Assembly (NCBI GenBank): GCA_963814975.1
Contig: CAWFFB010000014.1
Location: forward strand, 1-64,000
Source: CAVUXJ01 sp963814975
GTDB taxonomy: Bacteria > Acidobacteriota > Vicinamibacteria > Vicinamibacterales > CAVVIG01
DNA length: 64,000 bases
Direction: 5' to 3'
Positions 57,542 through 64,000 of the stretch are shown one piece after another. The notes under the pieces were generated by a model. That model was not told the origin of the DNA and did not search any database. It worked only from the letters and a program-made list of their open reading frames with translations. A program made the position numbers and the translations under genes. Every line of letters starts with the position of its first letter. Within the stretch, counting starts at the first letter, position 1.

Positions 57542-57903
57542 GCTACAAACGTTGGACCTCATGTGGGCCTTCGTCGTCATTAAGCGACATCAATCGACTG
57601 GGGAAGGCCATTGGAGTGGGGTTCGTCGACAAGACCGACGTGACACTCATTGCCCCTGGAATCAACGTTGTCGGCCAGGCCACTGACTTCTACGACCAGA
57701 CGGCCGCCTTTACGTTGGGAGCAGGCGGCGGAGTGCTCTTCCAGGCCAATAGCAGCCTGGGGTTCTTCGCGCAAGTGGGTCTTCGCTGGGTGAGCGGAAT
57801 GTCCGAAGTCGATGACCTCGAACCCACGGGTCTCGGCAACATCAACGACAAGAGCTCGCGCTGGACGATGCCATTCATCATTGGGGCTCGCTTCCAATTC
57901 TAG
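57542..57903 (+). pseudogene. Outer-membrane beta-barrel 3' part (paralogue 3)
   Basis: Nucleotide similarity to paralogue 1 begins at CTACAAACGTT and ATGTGGGCCTTCGTCGT, but a stop interrupts it. From about 57605 the protein is good: GVGFVDKTDVTLIAPGINVV, ATDFYDQTAAFTLGAGGGVL, FFAQVGLRWVSGMSEVDD and WTMPFIIGARFQF. It is the C-terminal 95 residues of the same family. No start codon or ribosome site fits. It is complementary to the 5' part at 55.5 kb. Confidence 0.75.
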
Positions 57904-58538
57904 AAAGGGTCCTCGGCTCCAACTGATTGCGCTTGCAGCGAGCCGCGCCAGGGTAGCGGCTCGAGCTAAGAGGTCCAGCCCAACGCAGCCGAGATGCCGA
58001 GGTCGTTTCTTTTCTGGCCCTCCGGTGGCGCCGAGTCGAAGCTCTCGAGGAGGATCAGGGTCCAGCGCAGGTCCTTGACGATTTTGATCTGCATCTGGCT
58101 GCGCTCGAGACGAACGCGGGCATGCCGCGGAGGTCTTCGCTTCCCGGGTTACGAACAACACCGCTTCACCCGGACGCTGCGCGTCGGTCGACGTCCACCT
58201 CGCTTACACAGTCGATCTTCCTCGCGCATTGCGAGTGGCTGTCGACGCTGCTCGGCAGACCAAAGGGGTCGAAATCGATCCACCGCCGTCCGGCCGGCTG
58301 CGCGAGCTGAACGCCAATGGTGCGAGAATCGAGGTGTCCTTTTGCACCGACTTCACGGCGTTCCGACTTCATGGCCACCTCATGCGCAGTGCGAATGGCA
58401 GTGGTGCTGGCATTGAAGGATGCAGGTATTGCGTTGCCAGAACCGTACCTCCGCGAGCTCGAACCGCGTGAGGTCGAGCGATTGCAGTCGTGACGCCACG
58501 TTCGAGCGAACCATGAGGGTTTGATTGGAGCGTGTGGC
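57904..58538. other. About 630 bases without a supported gene
   Basis: Frames are open but not protein-like. It separates the barrel remnants from the TonB-like gene; TTGGAG before 58539 is the next ribosome site. Confidence 0.4.
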
Positions 58539-59285
58539 ATGCGCATCAGCGTCGCCTTGATTGCTCTCGCGATGGCCGCGGCAATGCCCGGCCTTGTCGG
58601 CGGTGTCGCAAGCGGCCGGCCGACGCCAGCAGCGCTGACGTATCCTGTTCCACGTGCGGCGCAAGCCGCCGGGGCCGCCTTTATTCCCGCACACCGTCTC
58701 AGCGGGTCGCTGCCTGCACCGCCTCCGCCGAACGTTGTGGGATGGATCGACGAGATGCTGGAGGTCGTCGTTGGCGCCACCGGACGGGTTCAAGACCTGA
58801 CACCGCTTCGCGCCACCCCCATGCCGGCCGACGTGATCGCGCCGGCCCTGGCCGATTGGCTGTTCCGGCCAGCCGTAGTCGATCGAAGCCGCGCGGTTGA
58901 ATCCCGTGTGCTGGTGGCCGCGATGTTCCGACCGCCCCAGCTGTACGACGCACCCACGCTGGGAACGCCCCCGGCCGATCTCGGGGCGCCTTCAGACGAG
59001 ATTCCGTTTCCAATCGAGTCGAGGCGCCCTCGCTATCCGCCGCTGGCGGTCAGCGACGCTGTCGTACTCGTTGAAATACTCGTCGGTCTCGACGGTCGCG
59101 TACGGGAGCCGCGCATCATCAGCGGCGATCCAGGCTTCCATCGGGCGTCACTCGACGCGGCACAGGACTGGCGGTTCCGGCCCGCACGATGGCATGCGGC
59201 CGCCGTGGAGGCGTACGCCTATCTGATCTTTGGGTTCCGGCGTCCGGTCGCCATGGCGTGGTATCCCGGCACGCCGCTCGCCTAG
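58539..59285 (+). CDS. TonB C-terminal-like protein with two modules
   Basis: ATG 58539 follows TTGGAG. The signal peptide (VALIALAMAAAMPGLVGGVA) is followed by two similar beta-alpha-beta modules: MLEVVVGATGRVQDLTPLRA with ALADWLFRPAVVDRSRAV, and RRPRYPPLAVSDAVVLVEIL with GRVREPRIISGDPGFHRASL and AAQDWRFRPARWH. The second matches the TonB C-terminal signature. It lacks a proline-rich spacer and a clear inner-membrane anchor, so it is unlike an energy transducer and may be a periplasmic binding form. Confidence 0.75.
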   Translation: MRISVALIALAMAAAMPGLVGGVASGRPTPAALTYPVPRAAQAAGAAFIPAHRLSGSLPAPPPPNVVGWIDEMLEVVVGATGRVQDLTPLRATPMPADVIAPALADWLFRPAVVDRSRAVESRVLVAAMFRPPQLYDAPTLGTPPADLGAPSDEIPFPIESRRPRYPPLAVSDAVVLVEILVGLDGRVREPRIISGDPGFHRASLDAAQDWRFRPARWHAAAVEAYAYLIFGFRRPVAMAWYPGTPLA

Positions 59286-59442
59286 CCTCGACGAGGCACC
59301 GGTCACGTTTCGCTTGAACCGCGTGCCGCACCATGTCCGCGCCACGCGGTCGTCAAGCGCGCCTGACGATGGCCGCCGGGACCGTCCTCGCGATTGATGA
59401 CGATGCCGTCGCTGCGATCGGTCAACGCACGACGCTCAGTCG

Positions 59443-59808
59443 TCAACGCAACTCGGTCGTCCTGTCACCGATCGTGATCCGCTCCGCGCGAAGCTCGGTC
59501 GGTGTCTGCCTGTTGGCATAGCCGACGACGGTGGCTTTGGTTCCGACTTTCAACATCTCGCGGGTCAGGCCACGCGCCTGCATCCGTGACGTCGGCGCGA
59601 GGACGACGTGCCAGACCTTGCCGTCGACATCGAGCTCGACGAAGCCATGCGGATTTGCATATTCGGAAGTCTTCATGGTCCCTGTCAGCGTGAGCGGATT
59701 CTTCTCGTCGTATCCGGTCCAGCCGTGATGGGCCGCCAGCGGAACGCCAAGTGCGGCCAGTACAGAAGCAACCAGGAGCGCAGTGCGAGCCATTGCCTTC
59801 GAGTGCAT
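59443..59808 (-). CDS. DUF6152 family secreted protein
   Basis: GAGGAG lies before ATG 59808. The signal peptide (ALLVASVLAALGVPLAAHH) leads to the DUF6152 core: GWTGYDEKNPLTLTGTMKTS, YANPHGFVELDVDGKVWHVV, LAPTSRMQARGLTREMLKVG and KATVVGYANRQTPTELRAER. Small beta-barrel-like periplasmic protein of unknown function; AHHGW suggests metal binding at the mature N-terminus. Confidence 0.85.
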   Translation of the reverse strand: MHSKAMARTALLVASVLAALGVPLAAHHGWTGYDEKNPLTLTGTMKTSEYANPHGFVELDVDGKVWHVVLAPTSRMQARGLTREMLKVGTKATVVGYANRQTPTELRAERITIGDRTTELR

Positions 59809-60011
59809 CGATAGCTCCTCTGGATAACCAGGCTTGCCATGATCGGCATCCTGCATTGGACAGTTATACACCGGGACTCGCCAGCGGCGCCCGATTCAGA
59901 CAACGCTCTCTCACCGATGAGTGTGAGCACGTCTACTCCGAAACGCCATGTCGGGCGTCGGTCGGCTCGTGGTATGACTAGTGTGATGCCTCGCGTGCCG
60001 CTAAAGGAGTC

Positions 60012-60974
60012 ATGGGCGTGACTCGGTCCCTTACCTACGCGACGCTCGCCGCGTGCGTTCTCGCCGTGCTTGGGGCAGCCGCACGACAGCAGCCGGTTTT
60101 TCGCGGCACGGGCGATGCCGTCCGTGTCTTCGTCACTGTGACGGATGGGGACGGCCGCCTCGTCACAACGCTCGCGCGGGACCATTTCGAAGTGCGGGAT
60201 GACGGGAAGCCCCAGCCGATCACACTATTCGACAGCTCCCCCCAGCCCGTTCGCCTCGTCGTCATGCTGGACGTCTCTGGCAGCATGGAAGGCAACCTGC
60301 CGCTGCTTCGAGCCGCCGCGGAGCAGCTCTTCGCGCGCCTCCGCCCGGACGATGGCGTGCGCGTGGGTACGTTCGGGCACGAGATCGCCATCGGTTCATC
60401 GTTCACCCGGAATCCCGACGAGCTTCGCGCGGCGCTGCCGAACACCATCGCGCCAGATGCGCCCACGCCGCTCTGGCGCGCGATCGACGAGGCACTGGAC
60501 ACCTTCGGAGGGGAAGCGGAGGAGCGTCGCGTCGTCCTCGTGCTGAGCGACGGGAAGGATAGCGGCCCGATCGGCTTCCGGCAGCGTTTCGTGAGCCAGG
60601 CTGAGGTCATCGATCGCGCACGCGACGATGATGTGATGATCTACGCCATCGGCATGCGCAGCCGCGGCAGGCGGCCGATGCCGCCGGGAATAGGTCCAGG
60701 GGGCCTCCAGGCGATGCTGACGGCCGACCTGCCCGACCCTGGTCTCGCGCGCGTCGCGGAGGAGACCGGCGGCGGCTACACGGAGATTCGCTTCGGGCAG
60801 GATCTCGGCGCCGCTTTCGCTCGAGTGGCCGACGAACTGCACAGTCAGTACTTGATCGGCTTTTCTCCACCAAAACGCGACGGTAAGGCGCACGACATCC
60901 AGGTCCGGGTCTCCGAGCGCGGACTGAAGCCGCGTGCCCGAAAGAGCTACGTCGCACCGAAGGAGCGAACCTAG
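60012..60974 (+). CDS. VWFA-related acidobacterial secreted protein
   Basis: AAAGGAG lies before ATG 60012. After a signal peptide (LTYATLAACVLAVLGAAA) comes the acidobacterial VWFA-related domain (TIGR03436 type): VRVFVTVTDGDGRLVTTLAR, DHFEVRDDGKPQPITLFDSS, the MIDAS motif MLDVSGSMEGNLPLL, VGTFGHEIAIG, VVLVLSDGKDSG, and YLIGFSPPKRDGKAHDIQV near the end. The DxSxS and threonine/aspartate metal residues are intact. It binds protein partners outside the cytoplasm. It is one of the best lineage clues here. Confidence 0.9.
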   Translation: MGVTRSLTYATLAACVLAVLGAAARQQPVFRGTGDAVRVFVTVTDGDGRLVTTLARDHFEVRDDGKPQPITLFDSSPQPVRLVVMLDVSGSMEGNLPLLRAAAEQLFARLRPDDGVRVGTFGHEIAIGSSFTRNPDELRAALPNTIAPDAPTPLWRAIDEALDTFGGEAEERRVVLVLSDGKDSGPIGFRQRFVSQAEVIDRARDDDVMIYAIGMRSRGRRPMPPGIGPGGLQAMLTADLPDPGLARVAEETGGGYTEIRFGQDLGAAFARVADELHSQYLIGFSPPKRDGKAHDIQVRVSERGLKPRARKSYVAPKERT

Positions 60975-61175
60975 ATTCGCGGTTCACACTTCGCGATTTC
61001 CAACAGCTGCGCTGGTTTTCGGTCAGTCTCTTCAATCGTTACCGTGGCTGCAGGCATCGATTGAGGCGGAGAGCCGCCTCGAGCGTGGCACTGTAATGGT
61101 TCCTGCATGGCCCCGAGCCGGCACTGGGCGCGTGAAACGGCGTCTGCACGAGGCGCACCCCGGCGTCCGGGCGCG

Positions 61176-61505
61176 CTAATCCACTCGCGTCCACCGCTCG
61201 GTTAGCCGATCCCACAACCATTGTTCAGAGGTGTGAATCTGACAGTGAAAGCGGACGGCCTGGTTCTCCGGATCGACGGACACCAAGCCAGCGAATGTGA
61301 CCGGTTGACGACACTCCCTACAAACCGGAGGCCACAGCGACGTGTCGTAGACAGTGCCGGTCTCACGAATCCGCTCGAACATGCGCCGGCAACGGATGCA
61401 GTAGCCCGTGTCCACTTTACCCAGAGGCGGATTCAACAACTCTATTGTTACGTGATACTCCAGTGCCTGGGTGCATTGGGGACATGTCAGCGTCGGTATG
61501 GACAT
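61176..61505 (-). CDS. Zinc-ribbon protein of unknown function
   Basis: ATG 61505 begins MSIPTLTCPQCTQALEYHV. Three cysteine pairs are visible: CPQC, CIRC and CREC, with a later cysteine-histidine in FHCQIH. This suggests two zinc sites. The rest (TGTVYDTSLWPPVCRECRQ, EQWLWDRLTERW) is not a family I recognise. Upstream in-frame codons lack protein character. Confidence 0.6.
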   Translation of the reverse strand: MSIPTLTCPQCTQALEYHVTIELLNPPLGKVDTGYCIRCRRMFERIRETGTVYDTSLWPPVCRECRQPVTFAGLVSVDPENQAVRFHCQIHTSEQWLWDRLTERWTRVD

Positions 61506-61819
61506 GGTGGTCGCCTGACAGCGCGGCCCGCACAGGCCCCCGCGTGTCAAAGATTGTCGAACCCACTGAAGGCAGCCCGATATGTTTGCCCGGAAACCAC
61601 AAGAACGTCCAGTTGGTCAACGGACCGAGCGTACTGGCATCAAACGTGTGGTGGGAACAATCTGACACACATTGCCGGACCGCGGTTCCTTCCAATCAGC
61701 CTCGCTGTCGCCCCGTTCGCGGACCCTCGCATTTCTTGATCCAGATCAATTGTCGCCGATTCGCCTGGCGCTACTCTCACGTCACAGACGATTCACAGCG
61801 TCTCTGGAGGTGAGAGCAC

Positions 61820-62665
61820 ATGAACGCTTCAACATTGCTTCGGCGAACTTCATCCCAACCGGAGTGGTTCGCCTCGTGGTTCGACTCGGTGCACTACCGG
61901 ACGCTCTATGCCCACCGTGACGGCGTAGAGGCTGCCAACCTCGTCGACCGCTTGATTGGGCGACTCCAGCCGACCGCCGGCGCAACCGTGCTCGACCTCG
62001 GTTGTGGAACCGGGCGCCACTCCAGGCACCTGGCGTCAAGAGGGTGCCGCGTCGTGGGACTCGATCTGTCGGCCGAGAGCATCAAGCAGGCCAAGGAAAC
62101 CGAGGGTCCCAACCTCTGGTTTCGTCGGCAGGACATGCGGCTCCCGTTCGGGCACAACGCCTTCGACTATGTCCTGAACCTCTTCACAAGTTTCGGGTAT
62201 TTCAGGGACCCCGAGGATCACCTGACGGTCGTTCACAACATCGCGCGGTCGCTGAAGGCGGATGGCCGCCTCGTTCTCGACTATCTCAACGCCGGTTACG
62301 CCGAGACACATCTGACGCTGGAGGATGTGATTGAACGCGACGGCAATACCTATCGCATCTCGCGGTGGACCGACGCGGACCACATCTTCAAACGCATCGT
62401 GGTCGACGATCGGAGCTCCGCCCCGCTCGAGTACGTCGAACGAGTGACCAAGCTCACCGTAGAGGACTTTCGGTTCATGTTTGCGCTATGCGACATGCGG
62501 ATCGAAGAAATATTCGGCGACTATCGCCTGACGCCTTTCGACGTCAAGACCTCGCCGCGATTGATCCTGATGGTGAAGAAGATTGAGACGGTTCGAACAG
62601 GGTTACCGGCGGGACAAGTTCTTGCGGATCCGGCTGACGGTCTCAGGTGTCATGCCGAGGTATGA
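61820..62665 (+). CDS. SAM-dependent class I methyltransferase
   Basis: GGAGG lies 9 bases before ATG 61820. Motif I is VLDLGCGTGRHSRHLASRG, motif II is VVGLDLSAESIKQAKE, followed by WFRRQDMRLPFGHNAFDYVL and NLFTSFGYFRDPEDHLTVVH. The C-terminal half (YRISRWTDADHIFKRIVVDD) is typical of small-molecule methyltransferases near UbiE/CcoM-like families. Substrate unknown. Its 3' end overlaps the convergent Crp/Fnr gene by 63 bases. Confidence 0.85.
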   Translation: MNASTLLRRTSSQPEWFASWFDSVHYRTLYAHRDGVEAANLVDRLIGRLQPTAGATVLDLGCGTGRHSRHLASRGCRVVGLDLSAESIKQAKETEGPNLWFRRQDMRLPFGHNAFDYVLNLFTSFGYFRDPEDHLTVVHNIARSLKADGRLVLDYLNAGYAETHLTLEDVIERDGNTYRISRWTDADHIFKRIVVDDRSSAPLEYVERVTKLTVEDFRFMFALCDMRIEEIFGDYRLTPFDVKTSPRLILMVKKIETVRTGLPAGQVLADPADGLRCHAEV

Positions 62666-63220
62666 CGCCAGCATGGATTGAGGCACGCGGAGCGCGATCG
62701 ACGGGTACACCCTTAGAAACTCGAGATAGCGCTCCTCGGCTGGTGCGCTCAATGAGCTGACGATGCGTTGATCCTTGGCCGCCGCGTGGCGCTGCAAGCC
62801 GGTTCGAAACGCCGCCGCATACGCGGATACGTCGTCCACGAGTTTCTGGTGCGACGGACCGTCGATCAGCAGCACTTCGGAGTCCTCGATGGCATCGATG
62901 AAATACAGGGACGGCGTCCGGGCAGACAGGCTGGTGGCATCCGCGAGCCACCAGGTTTCCGGCGCGAACTGGACGATGTGCTCTTTGCCTTTGGAATCGA
63001 TGACGTAGTTCCGCAAACAACCGCTGGCGACGAATGCAGCGTACCGCGTGATGTCACCGGCCCGTTGGAGGAATTCCCCTGCTGGAAGCCGCCTGAAAAC
63101 GAAGGCGGACCGAATCTGGTCAACATCCTGATCGCTGAACGCGGCTCTGGCGGCCAGGTACGCTCTGAGCACATCGAAGGCAGATGTCGGAATCGAGTCC
63201 GGATCGAGTTCGCTGGCCAT
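62603..63220 (-). CDS. Crp/Fnr family transcriptional regulator
   Basis: A 205-residue regulator. The cNMP-binding-like barrel shows FVFRRLPAGEFLQRAGDITR, YAAFVASGCLRNYVIDSKGK and HIVQFAPETWWLADATSLSA; the ligand-contact RS/T of true CRP is not seen. A dimer helix leads to the HTH region VPQSMLASYLGMTPETVSRI. No FNR-type cysteines are present. It is the kind that responds to an unknown signal; the divergent or neighbouring YciI gene may be a target. Confidence 0.85.
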   Translation of the reverse strand: MASELDPDSIPTSAFDVLRAYLAARAAFSDQDVDQIRSAFVFRRLPAGEFLQRAGDITRYAAFVASGCLRNYVIDSKGKEHIVQFAPETWWLADATSLSARTPSLYFIDAIEDSEVLLIDGPSHQKLVDDVSAYAAAFRTGLQRHAAAKDQRIVSSLSAPAEERYLEFLRVYPSIALRVPQSMLASYLGMTPETVSRIRKNLSRR

Positions 63221-63337
63221 GACGGATCCGCCTGACAGGGGTGCGCCGACGTTTGCGGCCGAATGGGATTACAGCATGGATTCGCTGCACCAGACAAATG
63301 ACACCGACATAACGGCAATCGAAGTGGATGGCGACGA

Positions 63338-63631
63338 TCACTCCCCCTCGATCCGTTTCTGAATGTCGTCCGCGCGTTGGCTGGAACGGAACTCGATGAT
63401 TCTGAAATCGGCGAGACCGTGCTCGTAAAACGGATCTTCCCCGGCGATGGCCTCGATTTGTTTTCGATTCCTGCCGACGGCCAAAATGACCCCGCCATCT
63501 CTCGGTATCTTTCGACCCGAGACCAGGAAATTGCCGGAAGCGTGGTACTTCTTCAAGAACCTGACGTGGGCGGTCATGTGCGCATCAATGTCGGCGAGGG
63601 GGACCTTGTAGGTCAGCTCGATGATGAACAT
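63338..63631 (-). CDS. YciI-family protein
   Basis: A 97-residue alpha/beta ferredoxin-like protein: MFIIELTYKVPLADIDAHMT, AHVRFLKKYHASGNFLVSGR, KIPRDGGVILAVG and EDPFYEHGLADFRIIEF. The histidine in DAHMTAH and the aspartate in EDPF match the family's putative active pair. YciI proteins are small and of unclear function; dehydrochlorinase relatives exist. Confidence 0.9.
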   Translation of the reverse strand: MFIIELTYKVPLADIDAHMTAHVRFLKKYHASGNFLVSGRKIPRDGGVILAVGRNRKQIEAIAGEDPFYEHGLADFRIIEFRSSQRADDIQKRIEGE

Positions 63632-63758
63632 GACCGCTCAGCTTGCATGAAACACAGGACGGCGTAAAGGGGACGAATCGCGTTCCGCGGGGGAATCCAG
63701 CGGCTGGGCATGCTCATCGACATGCGCGAGGACGCGAACCGAGGCCACGTGCGTCGGG

Positions 63759-64000
63759 CTATTTCAGGCCAAGCCGTTGCTTGACGGTCGGCCAGTCTCG
63801 TTTGAGCGCGAGGAAGGCGCCCAGGTCGGGGCAGCGGAGGAACGGGTTCGTGGCGCGCTCCAGGCCGATCGTCGAACTGGGACGCACCCCGTAGTCGTGC
63901 CCGGGCCACACGGTGGCGTCGTCGGGGAGCCGGTCGAGCAGCCGCCGAAGGCTGGCCCACTCCGTGCGCGCGTCATCATCGTTGGTGGTGCCGCCCACCT
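63759..64000 (-). CDS. MBL-fold hydrolase, glyoxalase II-like, C-terminal part (cut by window edge)
   Basis: About 79 residues are visible: WASLRRLLDRLPDDATVWPG, then HDYGVRPSSTIGLERATNPF and LKRDWPTVKQRLGLK at the end. PGHDYG is the late metal motif of hydroxyacylglutathione hydrolase and related MBL enzymes, and the N-ERATNPFL pattern is typical of the glyoxalase II C-terminus. The start and the HxHxDH motif lie beyond 64000. Confidence 0.75.
   Translation of the reverse strand, partial: VGGTTNDDDARTEWASLRRLLDRLPDDATVWPGHDYGVRPSSTIGLERATNPFLRCPDLGAFLALKRDWPTVKQRLGLK

Noticed and set aside
1..64000. tRNA, rRNA and CRISPR
   Set aside because: I looked for T-loop-like GGTTCGAATCC patterns and regular spaced repeats; the few partial matches lie inside genes and cannot fold as tRNA, and no repeat-spacer array exists.
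1..64000. Insertion sequences as the cause of gene breaks
   Set aside because: No transposase-like protein or paired terminal inverted repeats are seen at any break, although unmarked scars cannot be excluded.

Overview
The window is about 64 kb of high-GC bacterial chromosome with no rRNA, tRNA, CRISPR array or intact transposase that I can see. It most resembles Acidobacteriota, probably the Vicinamibacteria side. The support is a VWFA-related secreted protein of the acidobacterial type, an ECF sigma factor divergent from a large Ser/Thr kinase-AAA-TPR protein, DUF6152 and small secreted families common there, an Oar-like TonB-receptor leader, and many Tat-exported enzymes. This placement is inference from gene families; no marker gene is present.

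Layout. 0-4 kb: DUF4440-type protein, a frameshifted tandem universal stress protein, a poly-gamma-glutamate hydrolase-type protein and an ECF sigma factor. 4-8 kb: protein kinase with AAA ATPase and TPR. 8-12 kb: a chimera of an ATP-grasp ligase and an ornithine-carbamoyltransferase-like protein, then a Tat flavoprotein overlapping a secreted beta-sandwich protein. 12-20 kb: DUF2278 protein, secreted proteins, a STAND ATPase divergent from an nSTAND1 remnant, a CheY-like regulator and a small stress group (KGG protein, RMF-like protein). 20-26 kb: cytochrome c', MFS exporter, nucleotidyltransferase, a SoxB-like Tat metallophosphatase and a TauE/SafE permease. 26-33 kb: an acyl-CoA block (MmgE/PrpD, AMP ligase, enoyl-CoA hydratase, CoA-transferase). 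33-42 kb: MBL-fold hydrolases, cupin, HD-GYP, amidohydrolase, FMN oxidase and VOC protein, mostly with export signals. 42-49 kb: catalase-like protein, cytochrome c/propeller protein, two coupled paralogous secreted proteins and a formylglycine-generating enzyme. 49-54 kb: histidine kinase remnants, an HK-NarL pair, a sigma-54 activator and a lone receiver. 54-58 kb: outer-membrane barrel paralogues, one fused to an arylsulfatase tail. 58-64 kb: TonB-like protein, DUF6152, VWA protein, methyltransferase, Crp/Fnr regulator, YciI and a partial glyoxalase II.

The strongest unexplained signal is structural. Several loci join fragments of unrelated genes, or lack internal segments (about 8.69, 17.3, 26.27, 49.88, 50.67 and 55.99 kb), and at least nine more carry single-base frameshifts. 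Neighbouring long genes are intact. This is either true gene erosion by deletion or an assembly defect; reads would decide. The most interesting intact genes are the SoxB-like protein with altered metal motifs beside TauE/SafE, and the secreted redox cluster at 41.7-47.5 kb.
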